From Desulfomicrobiaceae bacterium (GTDB taxonomy: Bacteria; Desulfobacterota; Desulfovibrionia; Desulfovibrionales; Desulfomicrobiaceae): DNA of 8,956 bases. Below, piece after piece: positions 1 through 6,287 of this stretch; within the stretch, counting starts at the first letter, position 1, and each line of letters starts with the position of its first letter. Under the pieces are notes generated by a model, which did no database searches, was not told the DNA's origin, and worked only from the letters and a program-made list of their open reading frames with translations. The stretch covers positions 1 to 8,956 of the forward strand of contig DPEO01000093.1 of assembly GCA_003530935.1 (NCBI GenBank), read 5' to 3'. The position numbers were made by a program, and so were the translations under genes.

Positions 1-2105
1 CCATCATCAAGGATCTGGAGCAAGGCGTTGAACACGTCGGGATGCGCCTTCTCGATCTCATCAAAGAGCACCACACAGTAGGGCTTGCGCCGCACCGCCT
101 CGGTGAGCTGTCCGCCCTCGTCATAGCCCACATATCCTGGAGGCGCGCCAATGAGTCGGGCCACGGAATGCTTTTCCATGTACTCGCTCATGTCCAGGCG
201 CACCATGTTCTCTTCGGTGTCGAAGAGCGTCTGCGCCAGGGTCTTGCACAGCTCGGTCTTGCCTACGCCTGTAGGACCCAAGAAGAGGAACGAGCCAATG
301 GGCCGATTGGGATTCTTGAGTCCGGCACGGGCGCGCAGCACCGCATCCGCGACCGCCTGCACGGCCTCGTCCTGCCCCACCACCCGCTCGTGGAGCACGT
401 CCGCAAGCTTGAGGAGCTTTTCCCGCTCCCCTTCCAAGAGCTTGGTCACCGGGATGCCGGTCCACTTGGAGACAATGGCGGCCACGTCATCCGGCCCCAC
501 TTCCTCGCGCAGCAGACGCTTCTCCTCCTCGCTGCCGCCCTGGGCCTCGGCGAGCTTACGCTCCAACTCCGCCAGCCGCCCATAACGCAGCTCCGCAGCC
601 CGGTTGAGGTCGTACTCGCGCTCCGCCTTTTCGATGGCCAGGCGGGTGCGCTCGATCTCCTCCTTGATCTGGCGCACGCCCTCGATGGAGGCCTTTTCCT
701 TTTCCCACTGGGCGCGCAAAGCGGTCTGCTCTTCCTTGAGGTCCGCCAGTTCCCGTTCCAACTTGGCCAAGCGTTCCTTGGAGGCCGTATCGGTCTCACG
801 GCGCAGGGCCTCACGCTCGATCTCGAGCTGCATGATCTTGCGGTTGATCTCGTCGAGCTCCGTGGGCAGGGAATCGATCTCCGTGCGGATCATGGCCGCG
901 GCTTCATCGATGAGGTCAATGGCCTTGTCCGGCAATTGCCGGTCGGAGATATAGCGGTGTGACAAAGTCACGGCCGTGACCAGGGCGGCGTCGGCGATGC
1001 GGACACCATGGTGCACCTCGAAGCGCTCCCGCAGCCCCCGAAGGATGGAGATGGCGTCCTCCACGCTGGGCTCATCCACGAGCACGGGCTGGAAACGACG
1101 CTCCAAGGCCGGATCTTTTTCAATGTACTTGCGGTATTCGTCCAAAGTGGTGGCGCCGATGCAATGGAGCTCTCCCCGGGCAAGCATGGGCTTGAGGAGA
1201 TTGCCTGCATCCATGGCGCCTTCGGCCTTGCCCGCGCCCACGATGGTGTGGAGCTCATCGATAAAGAGGATGATGCGGCCTTCTGATGCCTGGACCTCTT
1301 TGAGCACCGCCTTGAGACGCTCTTCGAACTCACCGCGGTACTTGGCGCCAGCGATGAGCGCCCCCATGTCCAGGGCAAAGATGGTCTTGTCCTTGAGCCC
1401 TTCCGGGACGTCCTGATTGAGGATGCGTTGGGCCAGCCCCTCCACGATGGCGGTCTTGCCCACGCCTGCCTCGCCGATGAGCACCGGATTGTTCTTGGTG
1501 CGGCGCGAAAGGATGCGGATACAGCGGCGGATCTCGCTGTCACGGCCGATGACCGGGTCAAGCTTGCCACGCCGGGCCTCATCCACCAAGTCCCGGCCGT
1601 ACTTCTTGAGGGCCTCGTAGGTCTCCTCGGGATTGGCGGAGGTTACCCGCTGGTTGCCACGCACCGCAGTCATGGCTGCAAGCAACGCGTCTTTGGTCAC
1701 CTTGGCCTCGGAAAACACCCGCCCGACACCGGTGGACGGGCTCTCGTCCGCCAGCGCCAAGAGCAGATGCTCCACGCTTACATATTCATCCTTCATGGCC
1801 TGGGCCGTATCCTGGGCCCGCACCAGCACCTGGCTCGCCCGCTGGGTCAAATACACCTGACCGGGTTGCACTCCCGGGCCGCTCACCTGCGGGATACGCG
1901 CGAGCTCCCCATCAACGGCCTCGCGCAAACGCCGCGGCTGCAAGCCCATGTGCTCCATGATCCGCGGGACCAAACCTCCTTCTTGATCGAGCAAGGCGGC
2001 AAGCAGATGTTCGCCGTCCACTCCTTGATGCCCATGGCGTACGGCCAAGGCTTGCGCCGCGGCCAAGGCTTCTTGCGATTTCTGGGTAAAACGATTGAGA
2101 TCCAT
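1..2105 (-). CDS. clpB: ClpB protein disaggregase (AAA+ Hsp100), C-terminus cut off by window edge
   Basis: Cytoplasmic ATP-driven disaggregase that pulls polypeptides out of aggregates together with DnaK and a J-protein. The frame is open without interruption from the ATG at 2103-2105 to base 3, giving 701 codons; the family usually has about 860 residues, so roughly the last 160 lie outside. Visible in order: the N-terminal Clp repeat domain (about 1-155); AAA-1 with Walker A GEAGVGKT at 211-218, Walker B ending in IDE (Glu284) and the ALERRF arginine-finger region; a charged, Arg/Glu/Leu-rich coiled-coil middle domain (about 415-535) that separates ClpB from ClpA/ClpX; and AAA-2 with Walker A GPTGVGKT at 610-617 and Walker B LFDE (Glu683). 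Each catalytic position is about five residues later than in E. coli ClpB. An AGGAGG site lies just upstream of the start. It is third in the cbpA-cbpM-clpB unit, 21 nt after cbpM. Confidence 0.97.
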   Translation of the reverse strand, partial: MDLNRFTQKSQEALAAAQALAVRHGHQGVDGEHLLAALLDQEGGLVPRIMEHMGLQPRRLREAVDGELARIPQVSGPGVQPGQVYLTQRASQVLVRAQDTAQAMKDEYVSVEHLLLALADESPSTGVGRVFSEAKVTKDALLAAMTAVRGNQRVTSANPEETYEALKKYGRDLVDEARRGKLDPVIGRDSEIRRCIRILSRRTKNNPVLIGEAGVGKTAIVEGLAQRILNQDVPEGLKDKTIFALDMGALIAGAKYRGEFEERLKAVLKEVQASEGRIILFIDELHTIVGAGKAEGAMDAGNLLKPMLARGELHCIGATTLDEYRKYIEKDPALERRFQPVLVDEPSVEDAISILRGLRERFEVHHGVRIADAALVTAVTLSHRYISDRQLPDKAIDLIDEAAAMIRTEIDSLPTELDEINRKIMQLEIEREALRRETDTASKERLAKLERELADLKEEQTALRAQWEKEKASIEGVRQIKEEIERTRLAIEKAEREYDLNRAAELRYGRLAELERKLAEAQGGSEEEKRLLREEVGPDDVAAIVSKWTGIPVTKLLEGEREKLLKLADVLHERVVGQDEAVQAVADAVLRARAGLKNPNRPIGSFLFLGPTGVGKTELCKTLAQTLFDTEENMVRLDMSEYMEKHSVARLIGAPPGYVGYDEGGQLTEAVRRKPYCVVLFDEIEKAHPDVFNALLQILDD

Positions 2106-2126
2106 AGGATCCTCCTTCTCTGTTTT

Positions 2127-2444
2127 TTACAGCGCCGCTAGAGCATCGAGCTCCTGAATGCGCCGCTCCAATGTTGCAATGCGATGCAACAGATCGACGA
2201 TGATCGTGCCGGCAATGGGAGAAAGTTCAAAATCATCACAAATACGGACGTATTTGCGGACCCTCGGCACGTCACGAACCAAAAACAACCATTCATCTTG
2301 GGCAGTCACAATGGGTGAAATCCACTCCATGTGAATGAGTTCCATGAGTTCTTTCTCGTCAATGCCCGTAAGCTCCAAAAATTCCATCTTGGCGATACGG
2401 TCCGAGGCTACAGGCATGGCGGTATACGTATGGAGTAAGGTCAT
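2127..2444 (-). CDS. cbpM: CbpM-type chaperone modulator
   Basis: Small (105 aa) protein resembling CbpM, the modulator that binds the J-domain of CbpA and limits its stimulation of DnaK. CbpM proteins have a MerR-like helical fold; the pattern seen here fits: a predicted helical N-terminal part with LELTGIDEKEL (about 24-34), a central segment with RDVPRVRKYVRI, and a heptad-like C-terminal helix LLHRIATLERRIQEL. There is no DNA-binding wing that I can recognise, so a transcription factor role is less likely than partner binding. The start at 2444 is supported by an AGGAGG motif about 8 nt upstream that overlaps the stop codon of the J-protein gene (TAG at 2454-2456). The 9-nt gap and this overlap suggest translational coupling. 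Its place directly after a CbpA-type J-protein gene is the strongest support for the call. Confidence 0.85.
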   Translation of the reverse strand: MTLLHTYTAMPVASDRIAKMEFLELTGIDEKELMELIHMEWISPIVTAQDEWLFLVRDVPRVRKYVRICDDFELSPIAGTIIVDLLHRIATLERRIQELDALAAL

Positions 2445-2453
2445 GCTGCCCTC

Positions 2454-3431
2454 CTAGGTCCTCGGAGAAAATGTCGAGGTGCGTGCCAATTCTTCCCACA
2501 GACTGCGCTCACGCGCACTCAGATTCTTGGGCGACCGGATCATCACCCGCACCAATTGATCCCCGCGTTGTCCTTTGGTCCCCAGCCCCCGGCCGGGGAT
2601 ACGAATCTTCTGACCGCTGCTGATGCCCGGCGGCACTTTGAGGTCCACCTCACCCTCCAAGGTGGGCACGCGCACGCTCGTTCCCAGCACCGCCTCCCAC
2701 GGAGCAAGACGCAAGTCATAAATGACGTCGTTTCCTGCCACCTTGAACACCGGATGCGGGGCGAGTTCCACCCGCAGATACAAGTCTCCCGCAGGGCCGC
2801 CGCCCACCCCAGGTTCACCCTGGCCTGCCAGACGGATCTTGGCGCCGTCCTTTACCCCGGCCGGGATGGTGACGTTCAAGGTGCGGGGAGCGAAGTGACG
2901 CCGTCCGTCCGGCCCCACCTGGCGCTCCTGCACGGTGATCGTCTTGGGGCCACCACGGTAGGCCTCCTCCAACGTCAACGTCAGCGGAACCTCCGCATCC
3001 TGTCCCCGGGCACGCCGAGCGCCAAACTGTCCCCCGAAAGCGCCGTCCCGGAAGCCCGCACCGCCCACATCAAAGCCTGGGGCGCCGAAGAACATCTCAA
3101 AAAAGTCGCTGAACCCCGAACCGCCGAGGCCGCTCTCGCCAAAACCCGTAGAGTGGAAGCGGACGTTTTCGAAACCCGGCGGTGGTTGAAAATTCTGTCC
3201 TTCTTTCCAATTCGGCCCCAAGGAGTCGTAGAGCTTGCGCTTCTCCGGATCCTTCAAGACCTCGTAGGCCTCGTTGATCTCCTTGAATTTGGCCTCGGCC
3301 TTGGGGTCTCCTGGATTGAGATCAGGATGGTATTTGCGGGCCAATTTCTTGAATGCGCGCGAAATATCTTCCTGAGAGGCCGTACGTGGGACCTCGAGGA
3401 GTTTATAGTAGTCCTTGTACTCTACTGCCAT
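2454..3431 (-). CDS. cbpA: CbpA/DnaJ class B J-domain co-chaperone
   Basis: J-protein of 325 aa that delivers unfolded clients to DnaK and stimulates its ATPase. Seen in order: an N-terminal J-domain (about 5-70) with the HPD motif at residues 35-37; a Gly/Phe-rich linker (about 75-145) with many GFG, GGSGF and FGG stretches; then two beta-rich client-binding domains (about 146-300) with the typical motifs IPAGVKDGAKIRLAGQG and PPGISSGQKIRIPGRG. The four CxxCxGxG zinc motifs of class A DnaJ are absent, so this is a CbpA/class B protein. I chose the ATG at 3429-3431 (MAVEYKDYY) because AAGGAG lies 5 nt upstream; an in-frame ATG at 3449 would add six residues but would put that site inside the gene. 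First gene of the chaperone unit, followed by cbpM and clpB. DnaK and GrpE are not in the window. Confidence 0.94.
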   Translation of the reverse strand: MAVEYKDYYKLLEVPRTASQEDISRAFKKLARKYHPDLNPGDPKAEAKFKEINEAYEVLKDPEKRKLYDSLGPNWKEGQNFQPPPGFENVRFHSTGFGESGLGGSGFSDFFEMFFGAPGFDVGGAGFRDGAFGGQFGARRARGQDAEVPLTLTLEEAYRGGPKTITVQERQVGPDGRRHFAPRTLNVTIPAGVKDGAKIRLAGQGEPGVGGGPAGDLYLRVELAPHPVFKVAGNDVIYDLRLAPWEAVLGTSVRVPTLEGEVDLKVPPGISSGQKIRIPGRGLGTKGQRGDQLVRVMIRSPKNLSARERSLWEELARTSTFSPRT

Positions 3432-3436
3432 AGACG

Positions 3437-3442
3437 CTCCTT
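3437..3442 (-). promoter_or_regulatory. Ribosome-binding site of cbpA (decides the start)
   Basis: AAGGAG on the minus strand, 5 nt before the ATG at 3429-3431. It favours the shorter protein beginning MAVEYK over the upstream in-frame ATG at 3447-3449. Confidence 0.75.
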
Positions 3443-3461
3443 GGCACAACCAGTTTGGCCT

Positions 3462-3489
3462 CTCATAATATTTTCAACAAAATTGTCAA
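3462..3489 (-). promoter_or_regulatory. Predicted sigma70-type promoter of cbpA-cbpM-clpB
   Basis: Minus strand reads TTGACA (3484-3489), a 16-nt spacer, then TATGAG (3462-3467, 4 of 6 matches to TATAAT), which would place the mRNA start about 25 nt before the cbpA ATG. The spacer is AT-rich and contains a 12-nt near-repeat: GTTGACAATTTT followed directly by GTTGAAAATATT (10 of 12 identical). The TGA in TTGACA is also the stop codon of the upstream gene. I saw no CIRCE element and no clear sigma32 pair (CTTGAAA with CCCCAT), which one might expect for a heat-shock unit. Prediction only. Confidence 0.5.
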
Positions 3490-4085
3490 CGAATCCCCAG
3501 CATCTGACGCACCGCATCCACGATCTGCGCCAAGGGTCTCCCCAGATAGGGCCACAAGCAAACATCATCCACGGCCAGCCGCTCCGCAAGTGCCGCCCGG
3601 AAATGCGCCTCCCGGCGGGCAAGATCGTGTGCCAGGGCAAGAGTCGTCGAGTCCTGCGCCCACTCCACGGCCTGGCCTGCGGGATAGCTCGCTTCATGCT
3701 CTGCGACGACCAAGGCCAGAGCGCTTTTCGGGGGATAAAGAGCATCGCGGGAAAGGGGCGGCTCGTCCATCACCGCCAAAAGTGGTCCTGGATCCTGGCA
3801 GGAAAGCACCCGGCATTCCACCGGACGCACCGCATAGCGGGCGCAAGCCCGCCGCCCGGGGTCATAATACAGGCACGTCCAGCCTTCCCCCTGGCCACGA
3901 ATCTTGAGCATCTCTTGGGAAACCGGCAGCAACGCATTGCTGCGCGGATCCCACGCCAACTCCCCACGCCGAACACAAACCAGATCCCCCACCGGAATAT
4001 CGCCAGAATGCACCAAGGCACGATCCTGCATGCGCAGGGTTGGACCACTTTTCCGACAGCACGTGCCGCAGCGTTGGCAACTCAT
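3486..4085 (-). CDS. YkgJ-family cysteine-cluster protein (putative metal/Fe-S binding)
   Basis: 199-aa soluble protein of the YkgJ / CxxCxxCC family (UPF0153-like), whose members are thought to bind zinc or an iron-sulfur cluster; the biochemical role is not established. The diagnostic N-terminal motif is CQRCGTCC, with Cys3, Cys6, Cys9 and Cys10. A second cysteine group follows in the typical arrangement: WTCLYYDP (Cys71), RRACARY (Cys81), RPVECRVLSC (Cys91, Cys96). After about residue 100 there are no cysteines and the sequence is helical and Ala/Leu/Arg-rich. No signal peptide or membrane segment is seen. The start has AAGGAG 5 nt upstream. It lies between the dsr unit and the chaperone unit, 67 nt after the unrecognised gene, but with a terminator in that gap, so it is not clearly in either operon. 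A link to sulfite reductase or chaperones is not shown. Confidence 0.8.
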   Translation of the reverse strand: MSCQRCGTCCRKSGPTLRMQDRALVHSGDIPVGDLVCVRRGELAWDPRSNALLPVSQEMLKIRGQGEGWTCLYYDPGRRACARYAVRPVECRVLSCQDPGPLLAVMDEPPLSRDALYPPKSALALVVAEHEASYPAGQAVEWAQDSTTLALAHDLARREAHFRAALAERLAVDDVCLWPYLGRPLAQIVDAVRQMLGIR

Positions 4086-4104
4086 GCAAGCTCCTTGAGG
4101 TCAT

Positions 4105-4130
4105 AAAAAAAGCCGGAACATTCCGGCTTT
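4105..4130 (-). terminator. Intrinsic terminator of the dsr unit
   Basis: On the minus strand, AAAGCCGGA (4122-4130) pairs with TCCGGCTTT (4109-4117) around a four-base loop, and a run of seven T (4105-4111, partly in the stem) follows. It begins 22 nt after the stop codon of the 116-aa gene. The plus strand also shows a T-run on the other side (only three T), so termination is expected mainly for right-to-left transcription. Confidence 0.9.
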
Positions 4131-4152
4131 GGTGGATGGAAAGAGGCCTTCA

Positions 4153-4503
4153 TCAGCGGCCAAAAATCTCACGCTCTAACCACTGGCGGATAGGCTCGTT
4201 GACCCCGTATACCCCTTTATGCCCATGGACGCTGGTGACAAAATCCCGCGCCAAAGACTCCGGCAAGGGGAGCTCCACCAGTTCTTCGGCTCCATCGGAA
4301 TTACGGCGCACCAAGGTTACCGTAGGCGGAGTCTTCCAGGTATTGACCACAAAGTAGTTGGAATGGTCCGTCTTGCTGCGCACGGCATTCTGGTAGCCCC
4401 CGCGATATCCATTGTTGCCCCATTCCAGATACAGAGCCACCGCATCCTCGGGCGTCATTTCCCAATCAATGACCAAATCCTTGAAGCGACGCAGCTGTCC
4501 CAT
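4153..4503 (-). CDS. Conserved-looking protein of unknown function, last gene of the dsr unit
   Basis: I do not recognise this 116-aa protein. It has no cysteines (so no cysteine-ligated cluster), no signal peptide and no membrane helix; it looks like a small soluble cytoplasmic protein. It contains four tryptophans (14, 28, 56, 108), an aromatic and Gly-rich central part (LYLEWGNNGYRGGYQN, about 25-40, and NYFVVNTW, about 49-56), a Thr/Val beta-like stretch with PPTVTLVRR, an acidic segment EELVELPLPESL, and a C-terminal helix-like IRQWLEREIFG. A real gene is supported by a strong AGGAGG site before the ATG at 4501-4503, by a terminator directly after its stop, and by filling the space between dsrN and that terminator. 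It is 57 nt after dsrN and has a promoter-like sequence in the gap, so it may be expressed both with and without the dsr genes. Any role in sulfite reduction is inferred only from location. Confidence 0.8.
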   Translation of the reverse strand: MGQLRRFKDLVIDWEMTPEDAVALYLEWGNNGYRGGYQNAVRSKTDHSNYFVVNTWKTPPTVTLVRRNSDGAEELVELPLPESLARDFVTSVHGHKGVYGVNEPIRQWLEREIFGR

Positions 4504-4535
4504 ACAACTCCTCCTGTTGGTGTTCCGATGGGTTC

Positions 4536-4564
4536 TTTTTAGGAATAATTATCTTTTGTGTCAA
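4536..4564 (-). promoter_or_regulatory. Predicted internal promoter for the 116-aa gene
   Basis: Minus strand shows TTGACA (4559-4564), a 17-nt spacer and TAAAAA (4536-4541, 4 of 6 matches to TATAAT). A start site near 4529 would leave a leader of about 26 nt before the ATG at 4503, including the AGGAGG site. The TTGACA overlaps the TGA stop codon of dsrN (4561-4563). The surrounding 57 nt are clearly richer in A and T than the genes. Prediction only; the gene could also be read through from dsrN. Confidence 0.5.
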
Positions 4565-5988
4565 GCACTGCGTCGTAAATTCTCCAAGGGTTCACCCGAC
4601 AGGCAAGCGGCAAAAGCCATCGCAGCCTCCACCATGGCATCGGCCCAAGCAGGCACGCCCACGGCATGGATGTGGGTATAGGAGGCCAAGACATTGCGCC
4701 ACACCAAGCCATCACGGCCCGCAGCCATGCCCACACCAGGGTCGAGTTGCAAAACGAGGTCCGCGCCTTCAGGCAAGTCCCTACAGCAGGAGTAATGGAA
4801 CTCGTGACCAAGAAGCCTGGTTCCCGGCGCAAAAAACGGTGACGGGGCGGTCACGGTGGCGGCCACATAGCCATGCCCCTGCGGCCGTGAACACACCGTG
4901 GTGGCAAAGGGGAGCGCCCCGCTCATGGGATACACCTGATCTTGAAAATGGAGCTCCCGCGCCAAATACATGAGTCCGCCGCATTCGGCATACACCGGCA
5001 TGCCCCGCTCCACGGCCCGGCGCACGCTCTCGCGCATGGAGACGTTGGCGGACAGTCCTTGAGCCAGGGTCTCCGGAAAGCCCCCGCCCAGATAGAGCGC
5101 ATGCATGGGCGGAAGCTCCGGGTCCCGCAACAGACTAAACGGCACGACTTCCGCCCCAGCTGCCCGCAAGGCATCGATATTTTCCTGATAGTAGAACCAT
5201 AGGGCGGCGTCCAAGGCGACACCGATACGCACTCCACGGGATGCACGAGGCACAAAAAGCGGCGCAGCTTCTTGGGGCGACAAGGGGAGATGCGGCGCGG
5301 ATCGGGCCAAACGCATACAGGCGGCGATGTCCACGTGTTCCCGCACCCTGGCCGCCACCGCAGCAAGGGCGTCCGTGCCCCACTCGGCATGGGAGGTAAG
5401 CCCCATGTGCCGCTCCGGAATGGGGTTGTCTTTGAGTTTGGGGAGCTCTCCGAGCACCGGCACATCGGTATAGGTCTCGATGCTTTGACGAACGATGGTC
5501 CGATGCCGACACCCGGCGGTGCGGTTGAGGATCACCCCCCCGATGGTGAGTTGAGGATCAAAATGTACCAACCCCAAGACCACCGCGGCCATGGTACGCG
5601 TCACCTTGGTACAGTCGAGCACCACCACCACGGGGCACTGAAGAAGGCGCGCAAGCTCCGCCGACGAACAAGAACCGTGAACGTCCTTACCGTCGAAAAG
5701 GCCGCGATTGCCCTCCACGAGGAGCAAGTCTTTGCCTGCCGCCCGCGCCGCCACCACCTGGCGCAATTGAGTAGGAGAGAGTAAAAAAGGATCCAGATTG
5801 GATGTCGGCTGCCCACTGGCCAACGAGAGCCATTGAGCATCGATATAATCTGGACCCTTCTTGAAGGTCTGGACGATCAGGCCATCTTCCCGCAGGGCGC
5901 GAGCCAGGCCTAAACTCACCATTGTCTTGCCGGACCCGCCGCCCAAACCGGCGACGAGCAGCCGAGGGCAGGACAATGCTTCGCTCAT
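4561..5988 (-). CDS. dsrN: DsrN/CbiA-type glutamine amidotransferase, probable siroheme amidase
   Basis: 475-aa enzyme of the cobyrinate a,c-diamide synthase (CbiA/CobB) family, which uses ATP and glutamine to turn carboxylate side chains of tetrapyrroles into amides. Seen: an N-terminal ATP-binding domain with P-loop GLGGGSGKT (14-22), FKKGPDYID (42-50) and EGNRGLFDG (92-100); then a class I glutaminase domain with GGGFPE (301-306), the nucleophile Cys336 in YAECGG, GHEFHYS (394-400), and ASYTHIH (435-441) supplying the likely catalytic histidine. Length fits the family. No other cobalamin genes are nearby; instead it follows dsrD by 9 nt. Known background: Desulfovibrio sulfite reductases carry an amidated siroheme, and DsrN of sulfur oxidisers is a CbiA homologue proposed to amidate siroheme. 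The inferred substrate is therefore siroheme, with cobyrinate the main alternative. The start lacks a well-placed ribosome-binding site (see separate entry). Confidence 0.85.
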   Translation of the reverse strand: MSEALSCPRLLVAGLGGGSGKTMVSLGLARALREDGLIVQTFKKGPDYIDAQWLSLASGQPTSNLDPFLLSPTQLRQVVAARAAGKDLLLVEGNRGLFDGKDVHGSCSSAELARLLQCPVVVVLDCTKVTRTMAAVVLGLVHFDPQLTIGGVILNRTAGCRHRTIVRQSIETYTDVPVLGELPKLKDNPIPERHMGLTSHAEWGTDALAAVAARVREHVDIAACMRLARSAPHLPLSPQEAAPLFVPRASRGVRIGVALDAALWFYYQENIDALRAAGAEVVPFSLLRDPELPPMHALYLGGGFPETLAQGLSANVSMRESVRRAVERGMPVYAECGGLMYLARELHFQDQVYPMSGALPFATTVCSRPQGHGYVAATVTAPSPFFAPGTRLLGHEFHYSCCRDLPEGADLVLQLDPGVGMAAGRDGLVWRNVLASYTHIHAVGVPAWADAMVEAAMAFAACLSGEPLENLRRSA

Positions 5989-5997
5989 GAGAGAACG

Positions 5998-6240
5998 CTA
6001 TTCCTCGCCTTCGGCTCCAGCCTGTTTGCCCGCACCGGGCAGTCCGTACATGGTGGTGCTGCCGCTGGACCAGTATACCAGAACGCCTTCATTGACCAAC
6101 TGGTTGATGAGCTTTTTGGCTTCACGCTGCTTCATGTCCGGGAACAAGGCCGCCAGATCATTGAAGTAGAACTTGGATTTCTGTTTGGCCTTGGACTGCA
6201 TGAACTCGACGACAATCTCTTTGGGACTTTTTTCCGACAT
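5998..6240 (-). CDS. dsrD: DsrD, small activator of dissimilatory sulfite reductase
   Basis: 80-aa protein matching DsrD in length (78-80 aa), sequence character and position after dsrB. DsrD has a winged-helix fold but is reported to act as an allosteric activator of DsrAB rather than as a DNA-binding regulator. Seen: an N-terminal helix SPKEIVVEFMQSKAKQ, the aromatic segment KFYFNDLAALFPD (about 23-35), a Lys-rich helix KQREAKKLINQLVNEG (about 37-52), then a hairpin-like VLVYWSSGSTTMYGLPG and a flexible Gly/Ala/Glu tail. The ATG at 6238-6240 is preceded by a moderate GAGGCGAG site. It lies 63 nt after dsrB, with a stable hairpin in the gap, and 9 nt before dsrN. DsrD is typical of sulfate, sulfite and thiosulfate reducers and is generally missing from sulfur oxidisers, supporting a reductive pathway. 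Confidence 0.95.
   Translation of the reverse strand: MSEKSPKEIVVEFMQSKAKQKSKFYFNDLAALFPDMKQREAKKLINQLVNEGVLVYWSSGSTTMYGLPGAGKQAGAEGEE
6001..6006 (-). promoter_or_regulatory. Weak, distant ribosome-binding site for dsrN within the end of dsrD
   Basis: The only Shine-Dalgarno-like sequence before the dsrN ATG (5986-5988) is GAGGAA, 12 nt upstream and inside the last codons of dsrD. The stretch between is pyrimidine-rich. This suggests that dsrN is translated mainly by ribosomes finishing dsrD (coupling), giving low output relative to dsrAB. Confidence 0.45.
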
Positions 6241-6262
6241 AACTCGCCTCGCTTGAAGCTAT

Positions 6263-6287
6263 GGGGCCGGCCCCAAAGGCCAGCCCC
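6263..6287 (-). other. GC-rich hairpin between dsrB and dsrD
   Basis: On the minus strand GGGGCTGGCC (6278-6287) can pair over ten base pairs with GGCCGGCCCC (6263-6272), nine Watson-Crick and one G-U, with a five-base loop. It starts 16 nt after the dsrB stop codon. No T-run follows, so it is unlikely to be a full intrinsic terminator; it more likely stabilises the dsrAB mRNA 3' end or partly reduces transcription into dsrD and dsrN. Confidence 0.7.

Noticed and set aside
42..962. Plus-strand open frame of 306 codons
   Set aside because: Lies opposite clpB, whose Walker motifs fall in the minus-strand frame; no ribosome-binding site or domain supports it.
1428..2141. Plus-strand open frame of 237 codons
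   Set aside because: Antisense to the N-terminal domain and AAA-1 of clpB; low-complexity shadow composition.
3432..3449. Upstream in-frame ATG for the J-protein (six extra residues)
   Set aside because: The AAGGAG site at 3437-3442 would lie inside the gene, and class B J-proteins usually begin just before the YKDYY segment.
3465..3489. TTGACA with TATTAT as an alternative cbpA promoter
   Set aside because: The -10 match is better (5 of 6), but the 13-nt spacer is too short for a sigma70 promoter; the 16-nt TATGAG alternative was preferred.
2556..4106. Plus-strand open frame of 516 codons across the cbpA and cysteine-cluster region
   Set aside because: It is antisense to two well-supported genes and runs across their intergenic promoter; its product is rich in His, Gln, Arg and Pro with no recognisable domain, as expected for the reverse strand of GC-rich genes.
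4561..5988. A cobalamin biosynthesis locus
   Set aside because: Only one gene of this type is present and it is embedded in the dsr unit; the context favours siroheme modification.
6263..6274. Perfect 12-base palindrome GGGGCCGGCCCC as an operator
   Set aside because: Better explained as one arm and loop of the longer dsrB-dsrD hairpin; in a GC-rich intergenic stretch such a palindrome is weak evidence by itself.
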